Shown: piece by piece, positions 33,725 to 44,045 of the stretch | Layout of the letters: each line of letters opens with the position of its first letter | How positions within the stretch are numbered: position 1 is the first letter of the stretch | Origin: CAYSCX01 sp964429575 | GTDB taxonomy: Bacteria; Desulfobacterota; Binatia; Binatales; Binataceae | Length of the DNA stretch: 64,000 bases | NCBI GenBank assembly: GCA_964429575.1 | Contig: CAYSCX010000011.1 | Location: 1 to 64,000 of the forward strand | Direction: 5' to 3' | Made by a program: the position numbers and the translations under genes | Notes under the pieces: model-generated | The model's input: the letters and a program-made list of their open reading frames with translations, nothing else | Databases searched by the model: none | Told to the model about the DNA's origin: nothing

Positions 33725-36474
33725 GCAGCCCGGCCTTGCGCCGGATGCTCGGCGAGGCGCGCAAGCAGCGTGTCGCGCAGTTCACGCATCTTCGCAACAT
33801 CCGCCAGCTTTTGGCCCTCACGATCGCTAACGTAGAACACGTCGAGCGCCTGGTCGGCGTTGGTCGAGATACGCGCGAAGTGGATCAGCAGGCCGAGCTT
33901 GAACAAAGTGTGAGTCACCGCGAAGAGCAAGCCGACGCGATCCTGAGTGAACACATCGATCACGGTGAACTGTTCGGAGCTGCGATTGTCCACGGTGACC
34001 TCGGTGGGCACCCGGCGGACGAACTTCTTGCGCGCATGTTGGTCGTGGTGCGCCGCCGCGACCAGCTCCGCGATGTCCTGCTCGCCGATGATGACGCGTT
34101 CAAGATCGCGCTCGACCCGCTGCCAGCGGTCCGCCTCCATCGCCATCGCCACGCCGCCGCCTTGATGCGAGACGCGAAATACGTCGAGCGCTACGCCGTT
34201 GCTGCGGGTGGTGATGCGCGCGGAGAGGATATTGAGGTTGTTGGCGGTGAGAGCGCCGGCGATCATCGAGAACAGCCCCGGCTGATCGTGCGCGACGATT
34301 ACGAACTCGGTGAATTCGCGATCGGGAAAGTGGCGGTAGCGGCAGACTAGCGGGCGGTCGGCGAGATTTCGCATCAGCTCGAAATGCATCGCCATGTCCG
34401 CTTCGGGCACGGTCAGGAAGTAGCGATTCGGCATGCCGGCGAGAAATGCGTTCAGTTCGGCGTGCGGCGCGCCCGCACGCATTAGCTGCTCCTCGACGCC
34501 CGCTTTGACGGTTGCGAGCCGCCGCGCGGGATCGACCGCCTCGCGATCACCCTCCTCGAGCAGGCGCAGGGCCTGCAAGTACAGATCGCTGAGCAGCATG
34601 TCTCGCCAGTTGTTGTAAACGTTGGGCGCGACCGCGCGCATGTCCGCGAACGTCAAAAGATAGAGCGCCTTTAGCCGCTCGATCGAGCCGGCCTGACGGG
34701 TGAACTCGGCAACCGTCTGCGCGTCTTCGAGGTCGCCCTTTTGCGCAACCTGCGACATCAAGAGGTGATTGCGGACCAGGAACACCACCAAGTCGACTTC
34801 TTCGCCGTCGAGCCCGATTCGGCGCGCGACCTCAGCCGTCAAGAGTGCGCCGCGCTCGTGATGGTCGTGGCCGTGACCCTTGCCGATGTCGTGCAGCAGC
34901 AGCGCGAGAAAAACCAGCGGCATGCAGTCGAGCTCGCGCGCAACTTCGGTCAGGAGCGGGTGACTTTCCTTGAAGTCTCCCGCGCGGAGCTTCTCCAGCT
35001 CGCGAACCGCGACCAGCGAATGACGATCTACGGTATAGATATGGTAGAGGTCGTGCAGGACCCGCGCGTAGAGATTCCCGAACTCAGGAATTATTGCGCC
35101 GAGAACACCCGCGCGATGCATCGACTCCAGCGTGTCGCCGACGCGTTGGCGTCCCGAGAGCACCTGCATCAGAGCCGCACCGATTCGCGGATCGCGCCTC
35201 AACGCGTCGTCGATTCGCCACAGGTTGTCGCGGACGAGTTGATAGGCACTGCCGGACAGTTCGACGCCGTGCGCCTGGCAATCAGCGAAGATGGTTACGA
35301 GATTGACCGGGTTGTGCTCAAAGAAGTCCGCCTCGCTGATGTTGAGGTGGCCGCGGTGAATCAGCACTCCAGGGCGAATCTGGCGCGTCGGACCGGCGCG
35401 AAGATAACGTCCCTCGGCTGCGCCCTCGATGACGCGAGCAATTAATCCTTCCGCGAAGCGATGAATCGTGCTCGCGTGCTGGTAGTACGCGCGCATCAGC
35501 AATCCGCCCGCGGTCTGTCCGTCGCTCGCCTCGAAACCCAACATAGGCGCGATGCGGTCCTGGAACTCGAACGTCAACTGATCGAAGTGGCGGCCGGTCA
35601 GAAAGTGCAGAGTGTTGCGGACCCGCCAGAGAAAGCCGCGCGCCTCGATCACCTCGCGTAGTTCGCCTTCGCTGATAACGGCTTTCTGCACCAATTCTTC
35701 GAGCGAGTGAACCTTGTATTTGACCGTTGCGAGCCACAGCGCCGTGTGCAGGTCGCGCAGACCGCCCTCGCCTTCCTTGATCTGCGGCTCGAGCAGATAG
35801 ATCGAATCTCCGTACTGCGCGCGGCGCTCGCGGCTTTCCTCGAGCTTGGCTTTGAAGAAGCGCGATTGGTTTCGGTTGAGTACGTCGCTCACCAGGACCG
35901 CGTCGAGTGCGTCGAAGATCGGACGGTCGCCGGCAAGGAATCGCACATCGAGCAGCGCGGTCTTTTCCTTGAGGTCGGCGTTCGCCATGCGCACGCACTC
36001 TTTGGCCGTGCGCATAGCGTGACCGACCGTCATGCCGGCGTCCCACAGAGCGTGGAGAATGACCTCGGTGACGATCTCGACGTAGGGACCGCGCTTGTAG
36101 TCGTAGAGGAACAACAAATCCACGTCGGACTGCGGATTCAGTTCTGCGCGCCCGTAGCCGCCGCGCGCGGCGATCGCGATCCGCTGGTTCAGCTTTGGAA
36201 AGCGCCGCGCGTGCTCTGCCTCGGCGAAGCGAAAGAGCGCGCGCATGAGGTCGTCCACCGCGGTGGTGAACGCGGCAACGATCTCAGAGCCGCTTGCGCC
36301 GGCGAGGCTGCGCTGCGCCAACTCCTCGCGCACGGACTCGAGATAGGTCCTCGCGACGCGGCCGGCGCCGTGCGCGGCATCGAACGCGGCGGCCAGCGCG
36401 TGCTCGCCGCGCAGCGGGCGTTCGGCGCCGGTCGTGGTGGCGGTGGCGAGTTCCGCGCCGGTAAGTGCGCTCAC
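33721..36474 (-). CDS. glnD: [Protein-PII] uridylyltransferase/uridylyl-removing enzyme
   Basis: Senses glutamine and modifies PII signal proteins. 917 residues from a GTG at 36474 that overlaps the amiC stop (GTGA); the frame remains open to 36645 but that part is shadow of amiC. Nucleotidyltransferase motif GGYGRAELNPQSDVDLLF near residue 110, HD domain LLLHDIGKGHGHDHHERG in the middle and two ACT domains at the C terminus (QPGLFSMIAGAL and DRVGLLFAVTHTL). All four expected domains are intact. Confidence 0.95.
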   Translation of the reverse strand: MSALTGAELATATTTGAERPLRGEHALAAAFDAAHGAGRVARTYLESVREELAQRSLAGASGSEIVAAFTTAVDDLMRALFRFAEAEHARRFPKLNQRIAIAARGGYGRAELNPQSDVDLLFLYDYKRGPYVEIVTEVILHALWDAGMTVGHAMRTAKECVRMANADLKEKTALLDVRFLAGDRPIFDALDAVLVSDVLNRNQSRFFKAKLEESRERRAQYGDSIYLLEPQIKEGEGGLRDLHTALWLATVKYKVHSLEELVQKAVISEGELREVIEARGFLWRVRNTLHFLTGRHFDQLTFEFQDRIAPMLGFEASDGQTAGGLLMRAYYQHASTIHRFAEGLIARVIEGAAEGRYLRAGPTRQIRPGVLIHRGHLNISEADFFEHNPVNLVTIFADCQAHGVELSGSAYQLVRDNLWRIDDALRRDPRIGAALMQVLSGRQRVGDTLESMHRAGVLGAIIPEFGNLYARVLHDLYHIYTVDRHSLVAVRELEKLRAGDFKESHPLLTEVARELDCMPLVFLALLLHDIGKGHGHDHHERGALLTAEVARRIGLDGEEVDLVVFLVRNHLLMSQVAQKGDLEDAQTVAEFTRQAGSIERLKALYLLTFADMRAVAPNVYNNWRDMLLSDLYLQALRLLEEGDREAVDPARRLATVKAGVEEQLMRAGAPHAELNAFLAGMPNRYFLTVPEADMAMHFELMRNLADRPLVCRYRHFPDREFTEFVIVAHDQPGLFSMIAGALTANNLNILSARITTRSNGVALDVFRVSHQGGGVAMAMEADRWQRVERDLERVIIGEQDIAELVAAAHHDQHARKKFVRRVPTEVTVDNRSSEQFTVIDVFTQDRVGLLFAVTHTLFKLGLLIHFARISTNADQALDVFYVSDREGQKLADVAKMRELRDTLLARLAEHPAQGRAA

Positions 36475-37733
36475 AGATTTCCCACTGCCGCGTCTTCGTT
36501 GAAGTAGTGAATCACCGCGTTGGCGATGCCGCGCGCAACGGCAGCCTGATACGCAGGCGAAGCCAGCCGGAGGGCCTCCCCGCGATTGGAAAGAAAACCG
36601 CACTCGACCAGCACGGCCGGCATGTGTGCGCCGACCAGGACCCAAAACGGCCCCATCTTCGCGCCGAGCGCGTTCACGTTAAGTCCAAGTCCCGCATTGA
36701 GTTCGGCGGCAGTCTGCGCGTCGATCATGCGTGCGAGTGCAGCCGCCTCTCCCGCCTTATACTGCTGGCGCAGATCGCTCAGAATGTAGTTTAGGTTGGC
36801 CTCCTCGGGCGCGCCATAGCTTGCGCCGCCGCTGCGGTTCTCCACGCGTGCGAGCCGGATGGCCGCACGATCGGTTGTGTTGTTGAGGTAGTAGGTTTCG
36901 ATGCCGGTTGTCGCGAGATTCGGGCTCGAGTTCAAGTGTATCGAGACAAACAGATCGGCGCGCGCGCGGTTTGCAATCAGCGTGCGGTTGGGCAGCGCGA
37001 TGAAGACGTCGGAATCGCGCGTCAGTTCCGCGCGAGCGCCGTGCGCGCGAAGGTCGCCGCGAAGCCGGCGCGCGATTTGAAGCGCGACGTCCTTCTCAGC
37101 GAGTCCCGAGGCGGCGACGGCGCCGGGGTCGTAGCCGCCATGGCCGGGGTCGATGATCACGAGCGGGCGGCTCCGTTCGGCGGGCGGAACGTACGCAACC
37201 ACTGCGTCGCTCGGCGGTTCGCTCGCCGGCGCTGCCGGGGCTGGCACGGTGAGATGCTTGCGGCCATCACCGTCGGGGCGCGGCCGGCGATCCTCGGCGC
37301 GGACCAGCAGCGGTTGCGCGAAGTTCGGCGCGGCGCCGGCGGGCGCGACCCGCAACACAATTCGTGTTCCGAGCCGCGCTATCGCGTAGTCGGTCTTGCC
37401 GGCGATTTCGATCGTGATGCGCGCGCGATCCTTGCCAAGATCGACGGCTCGCACCGCGACGACCGGCGGTTTCTCGCGGCCGAACAGCGGGCGCGGCGGA
37501 ATCTCGACGCGCGCGCGTTCGAGATCGATTCTAAGTTCGTTGCCGTTGGCGGCGAGCTTGAACCGCGGAGCAGAGCCGCGAAACTCGAAGCTCAGCTCCA
37601 CCACCTTGCCGCGCTCGGTCAGGGCGACGCCGTCCATCACCGCGCCACGCGCGAACTGCGGCGTCGCGCCAAGCGCGAGTGCACCCAGAAGGATTGCAGC
37701 AGCCGCGCCTGTCACCACACCACCTTGCCGCAT
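36471..37733 (-). CDS. N-acetylmuramoyl-L-alanine amidase (AmiC-like)
   Basis: Periplasmic zinc amidase that cleaves septal peptidoglycan cross-links during cell separation. 420 residues: signal peptide (about 1-30, ending FARGA), AMIN domain (about 32-130) for septal targeting, a Pro-rich linker and the Amidase_3 domain (about 190-415) with IIDPGHGGYDPGA, GLAEKDVALQIA, LFVSIHLNSS and VLVECGFLSNRGEA supplying His, Glu, His and catalytic Glu. It overlaps glnD by 4 bases. Confidence 0.93.
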   Translation of the reverse strand: MRQGGVVTGAAAAILLGALALGATPQFARGAVMDGVALTERGKVVELSFEFRGSAPRFKLAANGNELRIDLERARVEIPPRPLFGREKPPVVAVRAVDLGKDRARITIEIAGKTDYAIARLGTRIVLRVAPAGAAPNFAQPLLVRAEDRRPRPDGDGRKHLTVPAPAAPASEPPSDAVVAYVPPAERSRPLVIIDPGHGGYDPGAVAASGLAEKDVALQIARRLRGDLRAHGARAELTRDSDVFIALPNRTLIANRARADLFVSIHLNSSPNLATTGIETYYLNNTTDRAAIRLARVENRSGGASYGAPEEANLNYILSDLRQQYKAGEAAALARMIDAQTAAELNAGLGLNVNALGAKMGPFWVLVGAHMPAVLVECGFLSNRGEALRLASPAYQAAVARGIANAVIHYFNEDAAVGNL

Positions 37734-37764
37734 CGCCGAGATTGTGCGGGCGCTCGCGGCGCGG

Positions 37765-40347
37765 TCAGCTCCCTGGACGGCGGAGCCGTGAGGTAATCTC
37801 GGCGAGCTTCGCGAATGCGTCGAGCGGCGTCATCCGTTCGACGTCGAGCGCACGGATCTCATCGAGCACGCGATCTTCGCCGCGCGTGAACAGACTCATC
37901 TGCGCCGCCGCAGTTCTTTCATCTCGACGATGTGCGATGCGCGCAAGACCGGCTTCATCGAGTTCGCCCTGTTCGAGGTTGGTCAGGATTTCGCGCGCGC
38001 GTCCTATGATTGTTTCGGGCAGGCCCGCGAGCCGCGCGACTTCGATCCCGTAGCTGCGTGATGCCGGTTGCTCGACGACCCGCCGCAGGAACAGCACCTC
38101 ACCGCCCCACTCCCGCACCGCCATGCTGAGATTCTTTACTCTGGGGCGTTCACGCGCAAGGTCGGTTAATTCGTGGAAATGGGTTGCGAAGAGTACTTTC
38201 GCGCGCGACTGGTCGTGCAGGTGCTCCGCCACCGCCCACGCGATCGCCAGACCGTCAAACGTGCTGGTGCCGCGGCCTACTTCATCGAGCAGAAGGAGAC
38301 TCCGCCCGGTCAGGTCGCGAAGCAGCCGCGCCGTTTCGCTCATCTCCACCATGAAGGTTGATTCACCGCGTCGCAGCTCATCGCGCGCGCCGATGCGCGT
38401 GAGAACGCAGTCGACGACTCCCACAGTTGCTTCTGAAGCCGGTACGAAGCTGCCCAGCTGCGCCATGATCACAATGAGCGCGACCTGCCGGAGATAGGTT
38501 GATTTGCCGGCCATGTTGGGGCCGGTGATCAGCAGGAGCTGGCGCGAGTCGGGATCGGCGTCGAGATCATTGGGCACAAACTCCCCGGGGCGCATCGACG
38601 CCTCAAGCACCGGATGGCGCCCGTCACGGATCGCGATGCGAAGGGCTGAGTTGATGGCCGGGCGCACGTAACCGCGCCGGCGCGCGACCCTGGCGAGCGA
38701 CGTGATCGCGTCGAACTCGCCGACCGCGCGCGCGGTGTCGAGAATCGCCCGGGCGTGCGCCTGCAGATCGCGCAGCAACTTGGCGAACAGTTGCAGCTCG
38801 AGTTCCCTGAGTCCCGACTCCGCGCTCAAGATCTTGCGCTCAAGTTCCTTGAGACCCGGGGTAGTGAAACGCTCCGCACCCACCAAGGTCTGCTTGCGCT
38901 CGTAATCGGCGGGCACGCGGTCCAGATTCGGCTTGGTGACCTCGATGTAATAGCCGAAGATCTGGTTGTAGCGGACCTTGAGCGACGGAATTTTCGCGCG
39001 TTGGCGCTCGGCCGCCTCCAGGCGCGCGATGACGTCGCGGGCTCCGGATGCGAGCGTGCGCAGTTCATCGGCCTCCGGATTGAAGCCCGCGCGAATAACA
39101 TTGCCGTCGCGAGCATTGATCGGAGGCTCATCACAAATGGTTGCGCGGATTCGCTCCGCGAGTCCCTCGAGTGACACCATGCGCGTCGCGAGGTTGCGAA
39201 GCAGCGCGCTCTTTCGCTCGCCGAGCGCGACGTGCACCAGCTCCGCCGCATCGAGCGCGTCCGCGAGCCGCAGACAATCGCGCGGCGATGCGCGCAGCGC
39301 GCCGATGCGACCAGCGAGCCGTTCGAGATCCCCGATACGCTTGAGCGCCTCCGCGACCGGGCCACCGAGGTCGGATTCATAAAGCTCCTCGACGGCATCG
39401 TGACGTGCGCTGATTTCGTCGATCGTCAGCAGCGGACTGACGATCCAGCTCGCGAGCATGCGACCGCCGATCGGAGTCGCGGTCTCGTCCAGCACGGAAA
39501 GTAGCGAGCCCTTGCGGGCGCCATCGGTGGAAACGACCAGCTCGAGATGACGCCGGCTGGTCTCGTCGACGAGCATGTACTCGGCGGCGTGGTATAGCTC
39601 GGGCGGGCGAACGTGAGCCAGGTGTTGGCCGAAGTTCCGCTCGGCGTAATCGAGAGCGGCGCCCGCCGCGGCGATGATTGCGGCATCTGCGAGATCGCCG
39701 ACCGCGGCGCCGAAGCGCGCGTCGAACGCGCGGCGCGAACCGTCGGCATCGAAGAGCGCGGCATCGACGACGGTCGCCGGAATCTCAAGATTCGCAAGTA
39801 CAGCTTCAACTTTTTCATCGCCGCCACGGGCCAGAATTTCGCGCGGTGAGAGGCGTAGCAGCTCCTCGCGGAGACTCAACGACGACGATACGCGCGTGGT
39901 GAGGAACTCGCCGGTGGTCACCTCAAGGGCAGCCAGCGCGAAGCCGCCGTCTGCGCTGATCACCGCGGCGAGAAAACTCTTCTCGTCGGAGGCGAGAACC
40001 GTCTCCTCACCAACCGTGCCCGGCGTGATCACGCGGACGATTTCGCGCGGCATGAGCCGGCGTCCGTCGGTGGGCGCTCCGGCCTGCTCGCAGATGGCAA
40101 CCTTGTAGCCCGCCCTCAGGAGCTTGGCGATATATGACTCAGCCGCGTGATACGGCACTCCGCAGAGCGGGACGCCTTCCTTGGAGCGGGAGGTAAGCTG
40201 GATATCGAGGACGCGCGCGCCGATCTCGGCGTCCTCAAAGAACATCTCGTAAAAGTCGCCGAGGCGAAAGAACAGGATCGCGTCAGGGACTTTCTGCTTG
40301 ACGCCCAAGTACTGGGCGATGATCGGAGTGTGTTTTACCGCCGCCAC
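37765..40347 (-). CDS. mutS: DNA mismatch repair protein MutS
   Basis: Recognises mismatches and recruits MutL. A GTG at 40347 gives 860 residues, matching the family; the frame extends to 40584 only by overlap with dnaB. The mismatch-reading motif GDFYEMFFEDA (Phe-x-Glu) lies near residue 35, and the C-terminal ATPase has TGPNMAGKSTYLRQ, a LLDEVGRGTSTFDG Walker B/signature and ATHFHELTDL. It sits between dnaB and amiC on the minus strand. Confidence 0.96.
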   Translation of the reverse strand: MAAVKHTPIIAQYLGVKQKVPDAILFFRLGDFYEMFFEDAEIGARVLDIQLTSRSKEGVPLCGVPYHAAESYIAKLLRAGYKVAICEQAGAPTDGRRLMPREIVRVITPGTVGEETVLASDEKSFLAAVISADGGFALAALEVTTGEFLTTRVSSSLSLREELLRLSPREILARGGDEKVEAVLANLEIPATVVDAALFDADGSRRAFDARFGAAVGDLADAAIIAAAGAALDYAERNFGQHLAHVRPPELYHAAEYMLVDETSRRHLELVVSTDGARKGSLLSVLDETATPIGGRMLASWIVSPLLTIDEISARHDAVEELYESDLGGPVAEALKRIGDLERLAGRIGALRASPRDCLRLADALDAAELVHVALGERKSALLRNLATRMVSLEGLAERIRATICDEPPINARDGNVIRAGFNPEADELRTLASGARDVIARLEAAERQRAKIPSLKVRYNQIFGYYIEVTKPNLDRVPADYERKQTLVGAERFTTPGLKELERKILSAESGLRELELQLFAKLLRDLQAHARAILDTARAVGEFDAITSLARVARRRGYVRPAINSALRIAIRDGRHPVLEASMRPGEFVPNDLDADPDSRQLLLITGPNMAGKSTYLRQVALIVIMAQLGSFVPASEATVGVVDCVLTRIGARDELRRGESTFMVEMSETARLLRDLTGRSLLLLDEVGRGTSTFDGLAIAWAVAEHLHDQSRAKVLFATHFHELTDLARERPRVKNLSMAVREWGGEVLFLRRVVEQPASRSYGIEVARLAGLPETIIGRAREILTNLEQGELDEAGLARIAHRRDERTAAAQMSLFTRGEDRVLDEIRALDVERMTPLDAFAKLAEITSRLRRPGS

Positions 40348-40414
40348 GTCGAGGCAGAGGATATCTGCGCGGTCGGTCGCGCGCAAAATCGCCGTCCGCC
40401 GCGCACCCGACCCG

Positions 40415-41803
40415 CTAGCCTTCGGCTTCCTCGAATGCGCCCGAGTCGGGCGCGTAGTTCTCAAACCGCGTGAACTGGCTGATGTAGGTGAGGCGCACAG
40501 TGTCAGTCGGGCCGTTGCGCTGCTTGGCGATGACCACCTCGGCGACGCCCGGCGTCTTGCTCTCTTTGCCCTTGTAGACCTCATCGCGAAAGATGAACGC
40601 GATCACGTCGGCATCCTGTTCAATTGCGCCGGACTCGCGCAGGTCGGCGAGAATCGGCCTGCGGTTGGTTCGCATCTCGACTTGGCGGTTCAACTGCGAA
40701 AGCGCCACGACGGGAACCTTCAGCTCCTTGGCGAGTGCCTTGAGCGAACGCGAGATGTCGGCGATCTCCTTCTCGCGCGCCTCGAGCGTGCCGGAGGGAC
40801 GCGACGGCCGCATCAATTGGAGGTAATCGACGACGATGAGACCGAGGTTGCTGGTCTTGTCTCGCGCGAGACGGCGGCACTTGGCCTTGAGCACGATGGG
40901 CGAGAGGTCGGAGGAATCGTCGATGAAAAATTTCGCTTCGCTAAGTTTCGCCGCCGAATTCGCGAGCGCGGTGAAGTCCTCGCCGCGAAACGTCCCCGTG
41001 CGAGCGCGGGCCAAGTCCACGCGCGCCTCCGAACAGAGCAGACGCAGGACAAGCTGCTCCTTCGCCATTTCTAGCGAGAAAAACGCGACGCCCACTGGGG
41101 GATCCGCATCGCAGGCGGCGTAGGCCGCGATGTTTAGAGCCAGAGCGGTTTTCCCCATCGAGGGGCGCGCCGCAATGATGATCAGATCGGACGGCTGGAG
41201 ACCCGCGGTGAGTCGATCAAAATCGAGGTAACCGGTCGGAACGCCGGTTACGAGTTCGCGGCGCTGGTGGAGTTTATCGATCAGCGCGAGCGATTCGTGA
41301 GCCAGATCTCGAATCGTGTGGAACGCCGGCTTGACGCGCCGCTCGGAGATTTCGAAGATGCGGTGCTCGGCGGCGTCGAGGAACTCGTCGACGTTGGCGG
41401 GCTCTTCGAAAGCCGTCGAGGCGATGTCGGTCGCGATGGTCGCGAGTCCGCGCAGAACCGCCTTGTCGTGGACGATTCGCGCGTAGTAGGCGGCGTTCGC
41501 GGCGGTCGGCACGATGGCGGCAAGCTCACCGATGTACTGCGGACCGCCGATCGACTCGAGCACACCACGGGAGCGCAACGCGTCGGTCAGCGTGATCGCG
41601 TCAACCGGATCGTTACGGTCCGACAGCTCGACCATCGCCGAAAAAATCTGGCGATGCTGCTCGCGATAGAAGTCGTCAGCCTTGAGAATCTCGAGGACAT
41701 TGTTGATGGCGTCGTTCTCGAGCAGGACTGCGCCGAGAACCGACTGTTCAGCTTCGAGATTTTGCGGAGGAACGCGCCTTAGAATGTCATCCGCACCCGC
41801 CAC
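40415..41803 (-). CDS. dnaB: Replicative DNA helicase
   Basis: Hexameric helicase at the replication fork. 462 residues: N-terminal domain with PPQNLEAEQSVLGAVLLEN, linker, then RecA-like domain with Walker A ARPSMGKTALALNIA near residue 220, SLEMAKEQLVLR, LGLIVVDYLQLMRP (Walker B) and QLNRQVEMR. No intein or insertion. It starts the mutS-amiC-glnD chain; rplI, a frequent neighbour of dnaB, is absent here. Confidence 0.96.
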   Translation of the reverse strand: MAGADDILRRVPPQNLEAEQSVLGAVLLENDAINNVLEILKADDFYREQHRQIFSAMVELSDRNDPVDAITLTDALRSRGVLESIGGPQYIGELAAIVPTAANAAYYARIVHDKAVLRGLATIATDIASTAFEEPANVDEFLDAAEHRIFEISERRVKPAFHTIRDLAHESLALIDKLHQRRELVTGVPTGYLDFDRLTAGLQPSDLIIIAARPSMGKTALALNIAAYAACDADPPVGVAFFSLEMAKEQLVLRLLCSEARVDLARARTGTFRGEDFTALANSAAKLSEAKFFIDDSSDLSPIVLKAKCRRLARDKTSNLGLIVVDYLQLMRPSRPSGTLEAREKEIADISRSLKALAKELKVPVVALSQLNRQVEMRTNRRPILADLRESGAIEQDADVIAFIFRDEVYKGKESKTPGVAEVVIAKQRNGPTDTVRLTYISQFTRFENYAPDSGAFEEAEG

Positions 41804-41915
41804 CGACCGACCACCTCCAACTCGCGCGCTTTTGTGTTCGAGTGCAGACGAGTATCGGACTAACCTCGCCGATCCGCAAGAAGCGAGCGGCCGATCTTGA
41901 ACAGACGGTGGATAA

Positions 41916-42638
41916 CTAGCCGATGCGACGGGTCCGGCGCGCGCGCTCCTTCATGATGAACGGCGCGATCGCGACGCCGAACAAGAACCCGCCAACGTGG
42001 GCCCACCATGCAACGCCGCCGACCACCGCCGCGGCGGGACTCTCGTTGATCCCGGCATAGAGCTGCACCGTGAACCAGAGCAGAAGATAGAGCACCGCGG
42101 GGAGTTCGACGATTTGGATGAAGAAAAATATCGGCAGGATCGTGACGACGCGGCCGCGCGGCAACAGCACGAAGTACGCGCCGAGGACGCCCGCGACCGC
42201 GCCGCTCGCGCCAATGACCGGCACGCTGGTGCCGGGCGCGAGAACGACGAACGCAAGGGCCGCCGCGACGGCGGAGGCGAGATAGAATGCGATGAATCTG
42301 GCGTGACCGAGCCGGTTTTCGACTGCGGCGCCGAACACGTAGAGGTAGAGCATGTTGCCCGCGAGGTGGAACAATCCCGCGTGGAGGAAAGCCGAGGTGA
42401 CGAGCGTCGCGGGCGGCCACAACGCCCAATCGGCCGGCGGCGGCGCGCTGACCGAACTCCGTGCGAGTCCGGCCCACGCTGATAAGTCGTCGGGATAGAG
42501 CGCGAATCGTGCGATGAACGCGGGCGCGAGGCGTCCCAGCGCCAATTCATACACGTATGCCGCAATGTTGACCGCGATGAGCGCGGCATTGGCCGGCATC
42601 GGGCGCCGTGGCGCGGAGCTGTCGCGAATCGGTATCAC
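41916..42638 (-). CDS. Rhomboid family intramembrane serine protease
   Basis: From GTG 42638 (VIPIRDSSAPRRP) it has 240 residues; the open frame extends to 43022 but overlaps the divergent hydrolase. Six transmembrane helices. LAGNMLYLYVFG gives the conserved Asn, GASGAVAGVLGAYF the catalytic Ser and WWAHVGGFLFG the catalytic His. Rhomboids cut single-span membrane proteins; the target here is unknown. It lies 112 bases upstream of dnaB. Confidence 0.9.
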   Translation of the reverse strand: MIPIRDSSAPRRPMPANAALIAVNIAAYVYELALGRLAPAFIARFALYPDDLSAWAGLARSSVSAPPPADWALWPPATLVTSAFLHAGLFHLAGNMLYLYVFGAAVENRLGHARFIAFYLASAVAAALAFVVLAPGTSVPVIGASGAVAGVLGAYFVLLPRGRVVTILPIFFFIQIVELPAVLYLLLWFTVQLYAGINESPAAAVVGGVAWWAHVGGFLFGVAIAPFIMKERARRTRRIG

Positions 42639-42797
42639 GAAGCAACGTTGCCGCGTCGAGCGGGCAGTCGCAATGATAGCGGGCGCGAGTGAGGTCCGCG
42701 ACCCAGCGCGGATTCGGTTCCGCGAGGTTGAGCATCGCCGCCATTGTGTGCGACAACTTGCGCGATTGAGTACCGAAACTTGCGAGGAGGTAGCGCC

Positions 42798-43523
42798 ATG
42801 GAAGTCGTATCGCAGGATGTAACGGTTCAAACCGGAAGCGAAAAGATGCCATGCCATATCGCGCGGCCGGCGTCGGGCGGCCCGTACCCCGCACTGGTGG
42901 TTGTGATGGAAGCGTTCGGGCTCAACGCACACATAGAGAACATCACCAACCGCTTCGCGGCGGAGGGCTTCGTCGCGATCGCGCCGAACCTGTACTTCCG
43001 CCAGCCGAACAACGTGGTCCAATACAACGATCTGCCGGGCGCATTCCGGCTGATGGGATCTCTAAACGACGACCAGGTGGTCGCCGACATGACCGCGGCA
43101 ATCAATCACCTGAAGTCGGTGAAGGAAGCGAAGGCGCCGGTGGGCACGGTCGGTTTCTGCATGGGCGGGCGCGTGGCCTTCCTTACCGCGTGCCGCAACC
43201 CGCAGGTCAAGGCAACAGCGCCGTTCTATGGCGGCGGCATGGTATCGTCGCGTCAGCCCGGAGCAAAGGCGCCGATCGAATTTGTGCAAGGTCTGAACGC
43301 GCCGGTGCTCGCATTTTTCGGCGGCAAGGACGCATTCATACCGATCGCGGAGGTTGACAAGTTCCGCGACGCGTTGCGCGAGGCCGGCAAACAGGCCGAG
43401 ATCGTGCTGTACGCCGACGCGGACCACGGCTTCATGTGCGATGATCGCCCGTCGCACCATCCGACTCACGCGAAGGAAGCGTGGTCAAAGGCGATCGCGT
43501 TCTTCAAGAAGCACCTCGGTTGA
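42798..43523 (+). CDS. Dienelactone hydrolase family protein
   Basis: 241 residues from ATG 42798, which has GAGGAGG about 8 bases upstream. The Cys-Asp-His triad of dienelactone hydrolases is complete: GFCMGGR (Cys near 121), GGKDAFIPIAEVDKF (Asp) and YADADHGFMCD (His). Dienelactone hydrolase acts in chlorocatechol degradation, but many relatives hydrolyse other esters and no such pathway genes are adjacent. A small lipoprotein gene follows 19 bases later. Confidence 0.9.
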   Translation: MEVVSQDVTVQTGSEKMPCHIARPASGGPYPALVVVMEAFGLNAHIENITNRFAAEGFVAIAPNLYFRQPNNVVQYNDLPGAFRLMGSLNDDQVVADMTAAINHLKSVKEAKAPVGTVGFCMGGRVAFLTACRNPQVKATAPFYGGGMVSSRQPGAKAPIEFVQGLNAPVLAFFGGKDAFIPIAEVDKFRDALREAGKQAEIVLYADADHGFMCDDRPSHHPTHAKEAWSKAIAFFKKHLG

Positions 43524-43542
43524 CGAGCGGCGCACACCAGCA

Positions 43543-44004
43543 ATGATCCGAAGCATACGGGCCGGCCTTCGCCGGCCTGTTCTGTTCATGGCGCTGGTGG
43601 CGGCGCTTGCCGGCGCGTCATGCCGATTCTCCGATCATCGCGCGCGGATCGAAACGAATGTAGCGCTGCTATCCGAGTTGTCGGACAAGCTCGCAGATTA
43701 CTGCCGAGCCGGCTTCGAACTCGACGGACGCGAGCTGACATCGGAGGAGATGGGCGAGTTCTACTACGCGCTCAAACGCGCGCGCTTCCACTCACCACGC
43801 CCCGGAGGCGGCGGGGCGGACGATGATGACGCGAAATACCAGGAGTTTCTGACGGAGTACGAGAAATTCGTGCGCGCCGCCGATCAGTACCGCCTGTCTC
43901 AGCCTCGCGAGTCGGCGCAACTCGACGCTCTGATGACCCGGCATGCCGCATTGAAGACGCTTGCGACCGCGTTGCTCGCAGTACTGCGCGCGTCGCATCG
44001 GTGA
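43543..44004 (+). CDS. Putative lipoprotein, unknown function
   Basis: 153 residues with a signal peptide and lipobox (LAGASC, Cys near 28), so probably anchored in the outer or inner membrane. The mature part is helical and charged with an Asp-rich segment (GGGGADDDDAK near residue 90). No domain recognised. It follows the dienelactone hydrolase gene closely and may be co-transcribed. Confidence 0.7.
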   Translation: MIRSIRAGLRRPVLFMALVAALAGASCRFSDHRARIETNVALLSELSDKLADYCRAGFELDGRELTSEEMGEFYYALKRARFHSPRPGGGGADDDDAKYQEFLTEYEKFVRAADQYRLSQPRESAQLDALMTRHAALKTLATALLAVLRASHR

Positions 44005-44045
44005 GCGCGCGCGAATCGCCGAAGACAAGGACGCAATCGCGGGCG

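Noticed and set aside
36475..36645. N-terminal extension of glnD
   Set aside because: Low-complexity shadow of the amiC coding region; the GTGA overlap at 36471-36474 gives the expected start.
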